A stretch of DNA of 64,000 nucleotides from Trichomonas tenax (Eukaryota > Parabasalia > Trichomonadida > Trichomonadidae): positions 1 to 64,000 of the forward strand of contig JALKBU010000103.1 of assembly GCA_023091735.1 (NCBI GenBank), written 5' to 3'. Below, one piece after another: positions 9,137 through 18,894 of this stretch. Position numbers and translations under genes: made by a program. A model generated the notes under the pieces. It searched no databases and had not been told where the DNA came from. It worked only from the letters and a program-made list of their open reading frames with translations. Position 1 is the stretch's first letter; each line of letters opens with the position of its first letter.

Positions 9137-9299
9137 TTTACATGGCATATATTATCAAATATTTTTTACATGACAGATCATCACAAATAAGCTTTTTACA
9201 TGTCAATTCATCTAATTTACATGACAGATCATGACAAATAATTCATTTACATGTCATAATTTGACGTTTTGACATGTAAGCAAATTTTACATGCCAAAT
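9137..9299. promoter_or_regulatory. Seven-copy TTTACATGWCA cluster in a divergent promoter region
   Basis: Seven copies lie in 163 bases between the divergent eL40 and NT-C2 genes: starts at 9137 (TTTACATGGCATA), 9165, 9195, 9216, 9246, 9267 (reversed) and 9286. The spacing is 20-30 bases. The fifth core base varies between A, T, G and C, while TTTACATG and the following CA are kept. A function as transcription factor sites is inference. Confidence 0.55.
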
Positions 9300-9511
9300 A
9301 TGGAAAAACACATCTTGAGTACAAAACAAAAGCTCATCTTATCACACAAAGACCTTCTTGTATAACAGTATCATATGAGCTTGTGTCTTGCATTAATCAA
9401 AATTTTGATAAAATTTAATTCGAACGATGGACAGCATAAACAACACAGGTGATAGAGAAACATCTATTGATAACAAACGAGAAATAAGAAAATCAAACAT
9501 TTTTTTGGTGA

Positions 9512-11164
9512 ATGGACATTCCGTCATATTTTATTTTTTATGTGCATAAGATAGAATATCCGCGAATGATCTACTCTCAGCACACATTGACGTATCTAAC
9601 AATCGAAATACAGAAGGTTACACTTGGAATTAAACATTCATCAGAAACAATTCGATCGAAAACAGTTACAACAAATAACGAAAATACCGCTATTTTCGAG
9701 TGCGAGGCATGTTTCAACAATCCTAAACAAGATAACAAACAAAAACTTATTCATATACAAATTGGAGCTGTTGGGGAAGAAGAAACAGTACTTGGAGGCA
9801 TAGATTTGGACTTAGCAGATATAGATAAGCATAAATCAAAGCTCGCAGTCAAAAAGATTCGTTTCGCGAAACATCAAAAAGGAAAAATCTTTTATAGAGC
9901 GATTGTAATGCCAGTAACATTCTTTCCACACGGCAAACCTATCGACTTTTTCTCCACTGTTCCTCTTAGCTACACGAAAGATGATATTTTAACAAATCTC
10001 GCCTTAACACAGACAATGACAGAGAGTATATACGATGAAGTCCACGAAGAATTCATTCAGAAAACTGAACACGGAATTTCATCATTGATGAAATTCAAGC
10101 AAACAGCTCCAGAAGCAAAAATAGAGAGTTCTAAGTCACAATCGATACAGCCGCTGTCACACGGCAAGAATCCACATAGAGCAGCCAATCTTATGAAGCT
10201 CGCACAGAACAAAGTTCGTCCAGATCAAGAAGAAGAAAATCCAGAAGAGAAAAATCACTCGAATGTGGAAATCAAAGTTGAGGAAGATCATTCACCAGAA
10301 GAACTCAAAAAGATAATGAAGCATTCTAAAAAGAAGCTTGTTTCTGCTCTTGTTGCCCAATTTACTGCAAAATTCAGTCTAATTGTTTTCCAAAACATTG
10401 TTTGCGCTGAGTTCTTAACTGAAGATCTTTCGAAGCAGTTGATGGCTCCAATTTTGGACTTCAATTTACTTGCAGCGCCGAAAATCACTTCTGATCAATT
10501 AATCTATTCATTGATGCCTCTCTTTTCAGCAATTCATTTAACAGAGAAGAGACGTTTAGAGATGGTTCCATTGTTTACTCTTTTATCAACTTTGATTAAT
10601 TTTGGAATACTGCTGACATCAGAAGCCGAGTATTATACAACTGCACATCTTCCAGTTATGCTGAGCCTGGAAGGACACATCTCTTCACTTATCTCTCAGC
10701 TATCATGCTTCTTATATGGTCCTTTAGTTACAGGATTGACATCAAATCCACTTGACAGCATGGATCAAAAGACAGTAACAGAGATTTCAAATGCAACACA
10801 GCAATTCTTCACTATTGCTAAGACTTATGTTTCATCGAAATATGTGATTAAGCTCTTAGTTGATAGAACATGTACACTCACTGATGAAGTAATTTCAAAC
10901 TGCTTAATACAGTTCACACAAGCATTTACTGAAGAACAATGCAATAATCTCAAGAGAAAGCTACAGAAAGTTAAAGAATTGTTCGAATGTTTCGTCAAAG
11001 AGATTCCAATTGATTTCCCACATATCAACCAAATTATCTCAAAGAAGAATCGCAATATACAGAAAGTAGAGTCTGCACGTGATCAAGATGTCCAATTTTC
11101 ATTCGATAAACTCAGAACGATCGCTGTCAACGAGAACCGATCTGCGATAGATATTCAGGCCTAA
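9512..11164 (+). CDS. NT-C2 (EEIG1/EHBP1-type) domain protein
   Basis: The 550-residue protein starts with a C2-like beta sandwich (about 1-150) containing IQIGAVGEEETVLGGIDLDLADID. That fits the N-terminal C2 domain of EEIG1/EHBP1 proteins, which act at membranes and the actin cytoskeleton. Residues 190-270 are low complexity, Glu/Lys-rich and probably disordered. The C-terminal half (about 275-540) is helical and leucine-rich, without TM segments. It recalls the all-helical DIL-type tail of myosin V-linked proteins, but I cannot confirm this. The ATG at 9512 gives MDIPSYFIFYVHKIEY, which leads directly into the first beta strand. Confidence 0.6.
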   Translation: MDIPSYFIFYVHKIEYPRMIYSQHTLTYLTIEIQKVTLGIKHSSETIRSKTVTTNNENTAIFECEACFNNPKQDNKQKLIHIQIGAVGEEETVLGGIDLDLADIDKHKSKLAVKKIRFAKHQKGKIFYRAIVMPVTFFPHGKPIDFFSTVPLSYTKDDILTNLALTQTMTESIYDEVHEEFIQKTEHGISSLMKFKQTAPEAKIESSKSQSIQPLSHGKNPHRAANLMKLAQNKVRPDQEEENPEEKNHSNVEIKVEEDHSPEELKKIMKHSKKKLVSALVAQFTAKFSLIVFQNIVCAEFLTEDLSKQLMAPILDFNLLAAPKITSDQLIYSLMPLFSAIHLTEKRRLEMVPLFTLLSTLINFGILLTSEAEYYTTAHLPVMLSLEGHISSLISQLSCFLYGPLVTGLTSNPLDSMDQKTVTEISNATQQFFTIAKTYVSSKYVIKLLVDRTCTLTDEVISNCLIQFTQAFTEEQCNNLKRKLQKVKELFECFVKEIPIDFPHINQIISKKNRNIQKVESARDQDVQFSFDKLRTIAVNENRSAIDIQA

Positions 11165-11385
11165 ATTTCACCAACATCTTAGTTTTGTTTTGTTATAATT
11201 AAATACATTTTATTAATATGATTTGTCTCTCTAATTTTTGCGTTTTTTTTTTGACAAAATTAAATATTCTTTATGAACATTTCTTAACAAGCTAAATTAT
11301 AATTTTGTCCCATAGCTCCTTTAAAAACAATACTCGTTAAGCAGTATAAACATTCTCTAAAGAATGATTAGTTAGTACAATTTTC

Positions 11386-11478
11386 TGACATGTAAATTAA
11401 AATTTAATATTTTTTGACACGCAAACCAAAAAGTGCCACACTATTTTGACATGTAAAATATACTTATGACATGTAAAT
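11386..11478 (-). promoter_or_regulatory. Four reversed motif copies upstream of UTP25
   Basis: TGACATGTAAATT (11386), TTTTGACACGCAAA (11412), TTTTGACATGTAAAAT (11444) and TGACATGTAAAT (11467) form a cluster 110-200 bases before the ATG at 11588. Here the motif is in the opposite orientation to that upstream of uS7, so orientation does not seem to matter. Nothing else is seen in 11165-11587. Confidence 0.5.
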
Positions 11479-11587
11479 CATCATATATCAAAATTTAGAA
11501 TTTGCTTCGAAATGAAGATTAATATGATCTACAAAGAATGGAGATAACAAATATATCAAAATTAAGTGTTTTTGTCTCTCCAAAAAA

Positions 11588-13255
11588 ATGAAACGCAGTG
11601 CTGCGGACTTTTTGAAGCTTCTCTCTAAAGTCGACAGAAACCTTTTGAACACAAATTCCGAGGCAGAAAAGAAACCCGTCGAAGAATCTGAAAAAAAGGT
11701 CGAAATTCAGCAACCAGATGTTGATATCTATCAAGGACTTCCTCAAATACCATTTGAAGGAGATCCAATTGGTTTCAACGAGTGGTTCAACGAAATGAAC
11801 CATGATTTTTCGAAGCAAAGACCAGAAGCACAAATGTATCATTCTCCATATGGCGTTTTGCGCACAACACTGTCATCAATGCCAAATGGACCAATCAAAC
11901 TTCACCCAATGCTCGCTGAAATGAAACAAGTCAAACAATTAAAAGATGAAATTCTCGCAAAACCGATTTTTGATTACCAAGACTTCTTATACACAACGAA
12001 ACCGGATGAAGCAATCGATAAAATACGCAAAATTACAGCACTTCACGTTCTCAATCACGTTTTTAATGATTTTGATATTAAAAAGAACAGACCAACAGGA
12101 ACAGCGAAACGTGACAGCGGTTTTACTCCGACAACTGTTTTGATTATCGCTGGTTCGAGGTTCCAAGCATACAAATTTGTTAGTGATTTGCTTGAATTCG
12201 TTCCAGAAGATATTTTGATTGAGAAAGAAGACCAGTTCAGAACGGAATATGGTGCCGAAGTTCCACAGGGTGTCCTTAGATCACATTCGAAGGACTGGCT
12301 CGCTTATTTCGGCGGCAACAACGAACAAGACTTCAAAACAGCGATTCGGTTCTTTGGAGACAAGATTTCATTATGCCAGCAGATGAGCAAGTCCCAGATT
12401 GTCATTGCATCACCAGTAGGCATCATGCAGCACGAAGAACACTCTTTCTTGTCATCAATCGAAATTATGGTATTAGACACCATCGATTTTCTCGAAATCC
12501 AGAACTCACAGAGACTCAAGGAGTGCATCCAGACAGTCAACCAGAAGCCAACAACTGTTGAAGAAACAGACTGGTCCAGACTTCGTACATATTTCTCTGA
12601 TAAACAGCATCCAAAGATGAGACAGAATATTGGATATGCGACGGTTTTGACACCAGATATGATCTCATCATTCCAGTCATTCCCTAATATCAGAGGCTCA
12701 TCAATTGTCAAGCAGTCCTTCCTTCATCCAATATTCAAGCCAAGCATGGAACAGATTTTCAGGAGAATTCCAGCTCAAGACATTTTGTCAACAGCAGACC
12801 AGAATTTCAAGATCTTCCAGTTGAGAGTTTTGCCACAGATTAAGGCCTTAAGAGCCACAAAGGACAAGAATGGACGCACAATTATATTGTTCGCATCATC
12901 AATGCTCTTCTACAGAGTTCGTAAGCTCCTCGATGATAGTGGAGTTATCTTTTTGGAACTTGCTGATGAAGCCACAAAGAAGGACTCTTCCAGAATGAGA
13001 AAAGCCTTCACAGCCGATCCAAACTCAGTAATGATCATGACAGAGAGATATTACTTCCACAACAGACCGAAATTCTATGATGCATCAAGAATAATTTTCT
13101 ACGGAGTTCCAACATATCCTCAATTTGTTACTGAACTCGCCAAAGACATTCCTATTTCTATGTACTTCAATGAATTCGATGATTTGGCCCTTGAGAGGAT
13201 CTGTGGTGGATCTATGGCAATGAGACTTGTCAAAGATAGAGTTTATCTAATATAA
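11588..13255 (+). CDS. UTP25: U3 snoRNP-associated protein Utp25 (DIEXF family)
   Basis: The 555-residue protein matches Utp25, a helicase-like factor that works with U3 snoRNP in early 18S rRNA processing in the nucleolus. Visible blocks are TVLIIAGSRFQAYKFV (an altered helicase motif Ia region), DWLAYFGGNNEQDFK, SQIVIASPVGIM and, late in the protein, GRTIILFASSMLFYRVRKLL and IMTERYYFHNR. The family keeps a helicase fold but lacks the Walker A lysine, and none is visible here. Residues 30-45 are a lysine/glutamate-rich linker. The length is somewhat short for the family (human about 750) because the acidic N-terminal region is reduced. Confidence 0.85.
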   Translation: MKRSAADFLKLLSKVDRNLLNTNSEAEKKPVEESEKKVEIQQPDVDIYQGLPQIPFEGDPIGFNEWFNEMNHDFSKQRPEAQMYHSPYGVLRTTLSSMPNGPIKLHPMLAEMKQVKQLKDEILAKPIFDYQDFLYTTKPDEAIDKIRKITALHVLNHVFNDFDIKKNRPTGTAKRDSGFTPTTVLIIAGSRFQAYKFVSDLLEFVPEDILIEKEDQFRTEYGAEVPQGVLRSHSKDWLAYFGGNNEQDFKTAIRFFGDKISLCQQMSKSQIVIASPVGIMQHEEHSFLSSIEIMVLDTIDFLEIQNSQRLKECIQTVNQKPTTVEETDWSRLRTYFSDKQHPKMRQNIGYATVLTPDMISSFQSFPNIRGSSIVKQSFLHPIFKPSMEQIFRRIPAQDILSTADQNFKIFQLRVLPQIKALRATKDKNGRTIILFASSMLFYRVRKLLDDSGVIFLELADEATKKDSSRMRKAFTADPNSVMIMTERYYFHNRPKFYDASRIIFYGVPTYPQFVTELAKDIPISMYFNEFDDLALERICGGSMAMRLVKDRVYLI

Positions 13256-13520
13256 TTATGTTTTAATAGAGTTTTATATAAATACATTTATATTTAAGAT
13301 ATTCTTCTTCATAGCATTCTTATTTTCAATTAATTTCTTCTTTAAATGCTGAAAATCAGAAAAAATGTCAATTGTTTTTTTTTTAAATCGATTAAGAAGC
13401 AAATTTTGATTATGAAAAAGACTACAGCTAATAGAAAATTGTGGTTTATTATAAATATTTCGTTAGTTTTCTTTTAATTTGATATAAAATTATTACATTA
13501 ATAGTCTATATTGGTATTGT

Positions 13521-14171
13521 TCATTCTTTGTTTTCTTCATGGATTTCTTCTGCATTATCACCCTCTTTATGAGCGCGCTTTTTATGTTTATTCTTCTTCT
13601 TATTTATAAAGTTGATCTGTCTTGGTCCCATGTTCTTAGCAGCCTTCGCTATTCTGTTCTGGATCATATCAACAGTGACTGGCTCATCTGGATTTTGTGG
13701 TTCTTGTTCTGCTGGTTTTTCGGCTTCTTTTTTGTCTTCTTCTTCAACATATTCATACTCGTACTCGTCGTAGTTGTCTTCGTCATAATCCATAATGAAA
13801 CCTGAGAGATGAACATCGAGATTTCCTTTGTTGTGGAATTTTACAATATTTGCTGCTGTAAAAACGATAGAAAGCTGTTGGTTTTCCTTTGTGAATGGCG
13901 TCAATGATGCAATCAAAACTTCATCAATGATATAATCTTTGCCTTCTTCTGGCGACTTTTCTTTGTCGTCCTCTTTTTCCTCATCATCGATATTGAGTGT
14001 GCTGACTGTTGCGTATAATCTGACTGTTTCTTTCGCTGTTTCGTTATTAACATCAGGAATAACGGCGTTTGTGAGTGTGATAACTTTGTCGATAGGTGCC
14101 TCCAAGAACGCGTCTGCACCAGCTGGAATAATCTGGCACCAAAATGATGAAAGCGATGGAGGTAAAGACAT
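13521..14171 (-). CDS. Nucleoplasmin-like (NPL) domain protein without FKBP domain
   Basis: The 216-residue protein begins with FWCQIIPAGADAFLEAP and ends its fold at NLDVHLSGFI (about residues 10-125). This matches the nucleoplasmin-like domain found at the N-terminus of nuclear FKBPs such as Fpr3/Fpr4. Acidic tracts follow (residues 55-75 and 128-165), then a Lys-rich tail (KKKNKHKKRAHK) that suits nuclear entry. The peptidyl-prolyl isomerase domain usual in fungal and plant relatives is absent. The expected role is histone chaperoning in the nucleus or nucleolus. The start at 14171 gives MSLPPSLSSFWCQ, right at the domain edge. Confidence 0.72.
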   Translation of the reverse strand: MSLPPSLSSFWCQIIPAGADAFLEAPIDKVITLTNAVIPDVNNETAKETVRLYATVSTLNIDDEEKEDDKEKSPEEGKDYIIDEVLIASLTPFTKENQQLSIVFTAANIVKFHNKGNLDVHLSGFIMDYDEDNYDEYEYEYVEEEDKKEAEKPAEQEPQNPDEPVTVDMIQNRIAKAAKNMGPRQINFINKKKNKHKKRAHKEGDNAEEIHEENKE

Positions 14172-14184
14172 TTAAAATTTGATA

Positions 14185-14236
14185 TTTACACGACAAATTA
14201 TATTTTACACGACACATGTTTTATTTACATGACAGA
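14185..14236 (+). promoter_or_regulatory. Three motif copies upstream of the NPL gene
   Basis: TTTACACGACAAAT (14185), TTTACACGACACA (14204) and TTTACATGACAGA (14224) lie 14-65 bases upstream of the ATG at 14171. The rest of 14172-14513 has no gene. Confidence 0.5.
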
Positions 14237-14513
14237 TTTAATCAAAAATGAGATTGATGAATATAATATCATGGTGATGTATTTTTTTATCATGCAAAAA
14301 TAAACAACAATCTTATGTTGGTTGTGGGATATAAGGAGCTTTGGTGATCATCAATGAATAAAATTAAAGATATTGTTTTGATATCAGAAATAAAAATAGA
14401 ACATAGCAGACAATCAGTTAGTTTAATCCATTTTCCAGAACATTATATATGCACTGTCATATAGCTAATTAAAGATATGTTGATACACTATAAATCCATA
14501 TTTTTCATAGGCT

Positions 14514-15110
14514 TTATTGCAAACAAATAAAAATTAATATCACAAATTTAAACTTGGTCGAGGAGCATATCTGATTGATGCATGAAATCATATCCAAACT
14601 TTCTTCAAATGTCAAGAAACCAAGAGGAACTGGTGACTTCATTAGTTTGCGATTCGTGACAACTTCAACAGAATCGACCCATGGATGATAAACAATATCG
14701 GTTGCTTCATATAAATATATGTGCCAATCTCTACTTTTCGCAGAATTCGTGAAGCTGTATTGTCTATACTCTCCTATAGTCTGAACATAAAATACACTAT
14801 TATCGATATCAATTCCGATTCCGACACGAGAATAATTATGGTGTGCGGTATTAATTAGGTTATTATCAAAGTATAATACCGGTAAACTATTTTGGTTATA
14901 AAACATGATGAATCCGCCATTTTCAAAACCTACAAGATAAAAGATAGATCCACCGAGATGATTTAACTCATAATACTAACGGCAGCGAGTGACATATCGT
15001 TTGCTTGTTACATAGTTATTATGTGTAAAAAGAGTGCAATTGTCACCACGAAGGCAGTTATTCGATAAATCTATAAATTCCAATTTTTTCATAAATAACA
15101 ATAACCTCAT
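14514..15110 (-). pseudogene. Decayed protein gene with one in-frame stop, unknown family
   Basis: One minus-strand frame runs from an ATG at 15110 to a stop at 14514, broken only by a TAG at 14978-14976. The frame before the stop (KKLEFIDLSNNCLRGDN, then VTRCR) and after it (YYELNHLGGSIFYLVGFENGG) read like one protein. Later segments are RDWHIYLYEATDIVYHPW and FLTFEESLDMIS. The composition (Asn, Tyr, Ile, Cys) is like trichomonad cell-surface families, but I do not recognise it. Point nonsense with no indel suggests recent inactivation, or use of a shorter protein starting at the ATG near 14906. Confidence 0.5.
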
Positions 15111-15118
15111 AAATAATA

Positions 15119-16444
15119 TTATGGTGAATCGGAGAACAATGATGTGGAATTGGGGTTCTCTTCTTCGTGTTTCTGATACAAAGATTTGATCTTCTTGTTC
15201 TTGTGGAATTCTTGGAATCCTCCATTGACAAAGAACTCAGGATCGATTGGAGAGTGAAGGAACGTCAGCAAAACAGCAATGAAAACGAAATTAATGACAT
15301 AGAATGGCTCACTGAGATCATAGACAACATATGTTTTCTCGAGCATTTTGAAGAATTCAGACACTATTCCTATCAAATGATTAACTATTGCTGCAAAAGA
15401 ATAAATCGAAACATAGTATTGGTGATCAGGATCCATGTTGACTATCGATAAATAGATAAGCAAAAATGTTGAGAAAGTCAATAATATATAAAAATAGAAA
15501 GAATAATTTGTCTGTTCTTCAATCGAATCTTGCCATGAATTATACGAAGATTCCATCACTGATGCTAAAATGAAAATGAAACTAACGACAGTCGCAATCC
15601 ACGTCATGGCTGTCTTGATTTGTGGATTGTAGTTCGTTTGTTCACAAAGGAAAAGATTCAATATCAATGAACTAAAGAACTGCGTGAAATCGTCTAAAAT
15701 AAATCTAAATATTCGAATCAACTTTGGATGAAGATAATCACGCGCTACATCAATAGGAAAGAGAATGATCAAAATTATTTGTATGTATAGACGCGTTAAT
15801 AACTGTTCTTTCGATTTATATCCTTTCTTTCGCATTTCTTTTCGCAAATATTTGTAGATAAAATAAAGTATGAGTAAAAGCGAAAAACGTAGTGAAATAT
15901 GGAATGCCATGGATGATGCTGTCATGTACTCAAGCCAGCAATTGATTTGACTTATTTCAACGTGTTTAGGAAATGAAAAAATGCCTTTAATTGATTTAGC
16001 GCCGTTGAAATATCCTGATTTCAGAGTTTTGATGTGTGGCGTATTTGCTTGCCATTTTATTCGATTTATTGTTTCTATATTTTTATGATTCGAATAATCT
16101 GTTGAAAAATATGAAGTAAAGTTAATTTCTGTAATATTTTCATTGAATGGAAATATGTCATACGTAAGTGAATAAGATTCGTGCATAGATTTCAAATTGC
16201 TAATATAAAATGTAAAAGATTGGGCAGGTTCTGATGTATACATCGGCTGCTTGATGTAAATTTGTTGCATTTTTATGCGTTTTGGTATATATTTTAGTAC
16301 AAAAAATGGAATTAAAATTATTATAATGTTCAAAAACATCAAAAAAATCGTCGATGATGTCGTGAGAAGGTCAATATGCATGTCATAGCGAAGAAAATCG
16401 CGTTCATCATTTGATATTGTAACATCATGAAGTGATTCAGACAT
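15119..16444 (-). CDS. Wntless-like multi-pass membrane protein
   Basis: The 441-residue protein has about eight hydrophobic segments. One lies near the N-terminus (about 28-50). A luminal or external region of about 135 residues follows, with glycosylation sites such as NFTS, and then seven closely spaced TM helices (about 190-420). This is the layout of Wntless and the wider GOST family of seven-TM trafficking proteins. I see no single decisive motif, so the family name rests on topology and on general similarity of the helical part. The C-terminal tail is short, polar and Ser-rich. Other seven-TM families remain possible. Confidence 0.5.
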   Translation of the reverse strand: MSESLHDVTISNDERDFLRYDMHIDLLTTSSTIFLMFLNIIIILIPFFVLKYIPKRIKMQQIYIKQPMYTSEPAQSFTFYISNLKSMHESYSLTYDIFPFNENITEINFTSYFSTDYSNHKNIETINRIKWQANTPHIKTLKSGYFNGAKSIKGIFSFPKHVEISQINCWLEYMTASSMAFHISLRFSLLLILYFIYKYLRKEMRKKGYKSKEQLLTRLYIQIILIILFPIDVARDYLHPKLIRIFRFILDDFTQFFSSLILNLFLCEQTNYNPQIKTAMTWIATVVSFIFILASVMESSYNSWQDSIEEQTNYSFYFYILLTFSTFLLIYLSIVNMDPDHQYYVSIYSFAAIVNHLIGIVSEFFKMLEKTYVVYDLSEPFYVINFVFIAVLLTFLHSPIDPEFFVNGGFQEFHKNKKIKSLYQKHEEENPNSTSLFSDSP

Positions 16445-17113
16445 TTTGCATATTTTTTTATTGTCACATTTCTCTTTGTAATATCACCATATCTCATTGA
16501 AGTATTTTTGTTTTCTCAAATCAAGAACTCGAAATCGCGTTTTTTGATGCAAAATATTTCTATTTCGAAGTCAAAATTTCTTTATCATTTGTACATAGTG
16601 CGATTCTCGATCTAAACACACTTGAAATTCAAAAATTTGATATGATTCTCAAAAAAAGATTATATACCAGCTATATCAATTCCGTTGCGTATTAAATACC
16701 GATGGCAATAGAAATCCAAATTGCTTAATATGGAATTCCATAAGATTTAGGTGTCTTATTTATATTTTAAAGTATGTAATGATGTTACACAACAACATAT
16801 GGCATAAAAGTTCATTTTATATTTTCTGTTATAATCTGTGATGCTCAATATTGATTTTCAAACATCAATTCTCGAACCTGAAGTATACATATGTATAGAT
16901 CCAATTCTTTTCTAAGATATAGATTCAAAAAGGCCAAAATACGTACTCTATAAGTGCAAAACACTGAAATAGCATGAAAATTCGATGAATTCCCACCACA
17001 GATAAATAAACGAATTTTGATGATGAAAATAGCTATTATAGACTATGCAAAATCCAAATATCACAAAAAACCCACAATTATCGAAAATAAAATGCAAAAA
17101 CGTGACAATTCCA
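16445..17113. other. Divergent spacer, no gene seen
   Basis: AT-rich spacer between divergent genes. The reading frame of the kinase is open from an ATG at 17045, but the conserved part begins after 17114. No copies of the TTTACATGWCA motif are seen, apart from a loose GTGACAATT at 17102. Confidence 0.4.
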
Positions 17114-18256
17114 ATGTCTGAAGCGCTTTTTGTTATTAAAGAAGGATGGTTAACGAAACAAGGCGGACTCTTCAAGACATGGCACCGCAGGTGGTTCTAC
17201 ATCATTGGAAAAACGCTATTTTACTCAAAGGAGCCCGGAATTGCTGAACAAGGAAAAATATTACTGGATAAAAAAGTATCTGTTGCTTTAGCACCTGAAA
17301 GCAAGAAACCGTTTACATTCAAAATAATAACGCCGACGAGAATTTACCTCATTTCAGCACCTGATGAAGCTGCAAGAGCATCTTGGATGAAAGTCTTAAG
17401 TAACGTCATAGATGAGAGCGACCAGATAACACAACTCACTGTCGAAGATATCAACGTGATAAACACAATCGAATCAAACGATTTTCATTCAATTCAAACA
17501 ATTTCAAGGAAAGATAATCCACTCGACTTGTACATGATGAAGACTTACGCAAAGGTTTCGAATGACGCGCGATTTAATGAACAAGTTCAAATTAGAACTT
17601 CATTTCTTAAGACAAAACTTTTATACTTCAATCCGATCAAATATCTCCTTCAAACTGATAACAACGTTAAGCTGTTTTTCGAATATCATCCTTTCGGATC
17701 AATTGGAAAGAAACTTGAAACTGAAGGCACGTTATCTGAGGATGCAGCGCGTTGCTACATTGCACAGGTTTTGGTTTGTCTCGATGGCCTTCACAGAAAC
17801 AAAATAATATACAGAGACCTCAAAATGTCGAATGTTTTAATTAATAAAGAAGGTTTAGTCATTGTAACTGATCCAGGATTGCACACACAGCCGGTTTTGA
17901 CGGAATATTCTGCTCCTGAAATATGCCGTAAAGGAAATCTCGGAGATTACACAGATTGGTACTCGGCAGGCGTTATTCTTTATGAAATGATATGCGGATT
18001 ACCACCATTTTGGGATAGAACACCAGAGGGCCTTCAAGCAACAATCATGAATGGAGTTTTGCGTTTTCCAAATCACGTATCAAAATCTGCAAGGCAGTTT
18101 ATTAGCCGTCTGTTAGAAAAAGTTCCAGAAAAGAGAATTGGCTCTGGAGAACTCGGATTCGATGAAATCAAAAGAGATGAATTCTTCTCATCGATGAGTT
18201 GGGAGTCAATATACAGCGGAACGTTCAAAGTCCAATGGCAGCCACCAACAAATTAA
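17114..18256 (+). CDS. PH-domain AGC-like (Akt-type) protein kinase
   Basis: The protein has a PH domain (about residues 5-105, EGWLTKQGGLFKTWHRRWFYI to the conserved Trp in ASWMKVL), followed by an AGC-type kinase domain (about 125-365). This is the architecture of Akt/PKB, which is recruited to phosphoinositides. The catalytic loop YRDLKMSNVL keeps the Asp, and the metal-binding motif is DPG instead of DFG. A lysine is present in YMMKTYAK. The glycine-rich loop is not visible and the activation segment is short (about 18 residues from DPG to APE). The C-terminal hydrophobic motif (FxxF) is missing. An upstream ATG at 17045 would add 23 residues. Activity is uncertain. Confidence 0.8.
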   Translation: MSEALFVIKEGWLTKQGGLFKTWHRRWFYIIGKTLFYSKEPGIAEQGKILLDKKVSVALAPESKKPFTFKIITPTRIYLISAPDEAARASWMKVLSNVIDESDQITQLTVEDINVINTIESNDFHSIQTISRKDNPLDLYMMKTYAKVSNDARFNEQVQIRTSFLKTKLLYFNPIKYLLQTDNNVKLFFEYHPFGSIGKKLETEGTLSEDAARCYIAQVLVCLDGLHRNKIIYRDLKMSNVLINKEGLVIVTDPGLHTQPVLTEYSAPEICRKGNLGDYTDWYSAGVILYEMICGLPPFWDRTPEGLQATIMNGVLRFPNHVSKSARQFISRLLEKVPEKRIGSGELGFDEIKRDEFFSSMSWESIYSGTFKVQWQPPTN

Positions 18257-18422
18257 TGCGTCACAATATGTTTTATCGTAAATTGTTTTAGTATATTTAA
18301 CTCTTTTCAAATTCTTTTGATATTTAACAGCTTCTTCATTGGTGCTATGATCTGTGTTAAAGAATATCGATTAATAAAATTATATAATTTACATAAATAT
18401 ATAAAAAGAACAAAAAAGACAG

Positions 18423-18872
18423 TTATTTCGATTTGGCTTTGGCAATTTTATGATCGTCTGGGAGAATTGTAGTAAAGAATCTGTGAACAGCAATTGATTT
18501 GCATAAGTCAAAGAAGAAACCGAAAGTAATGAATATCGACAATAAAGAATGAGGAATTGTCCAGAAAAGATACGTAAACATGCATTGTGGATCGAAATAA
18601 TTTTTAGAAAAATAATAATCTTGCCAATTTTCGCATAATATTTCGTTAATAGTTTCTGTAAAGCCTACGCATGCTGTTGCCACTATGAATAAGAACGTTA
18701 AAAAGATCGTGCTGTTTCTAAACTTGAGTAACGAATAATATAACAAAATAACAAGGATAAAATGGCAAATAATTGGTATGTCTGTGTAATTTACGGCTTT
18801 GTAAACTCTAAATGCAGAATCGAAGAAAGAAGGAACATCGTAATAATCGTATGAAAAAGGATCTTCGCTCAT
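18423..18872 (-). CDS. TMEM18: TMEM18-like membrane protein
   Basis: The 149-residue protein has three or four hydrophobic helices (about 30-55, 60-80, 100-135) and ends in a basic tail (AKAKSK). The order of conserved pieces fits TMEM18: an N-terminal FFDSAFRVYKAVNYTD, a central ETINEILCENWQDYYFSKNYFDPQCMF and a helix after it. TMEM18 is a small nuclear-envelope/ER protein of uncertain molecular role. I chose the ATG at 18872 because an earlier one (18914) reads through the TTTTACATGTCA promoter motif and adds residues unlike the family. Confidence 0.68.
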   Translation of the reverse strand: MSEDPFSYDYYDVPSFFDSAFRVYKAVNYTDIPIICHFILVILLYYSLLKFRNSTIFLTFLFIVATACVGFTETINEILCENWQDYYFSKNYFDPQCMFTYLFWTIPHSLLSIFITFGFFFDLCKSIAVHRFFTTILPDDHKIAKAKSK

Positions 18873-18876
18873 TATA

Positions 18877-18894
18877 TTTTTGACATGTAAAATG
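18877..18894 (-). promoter_or_regulatory. Motif copy next to the TMEM18 start
   Basis: On the coding strand CATTTTACATGTCAAAAA stands 4 bases upstream of the TMEM18 ATG, the closest placement to a start in the window. The remainder of 18895-19225 has no gene. Confidence 0.45.
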
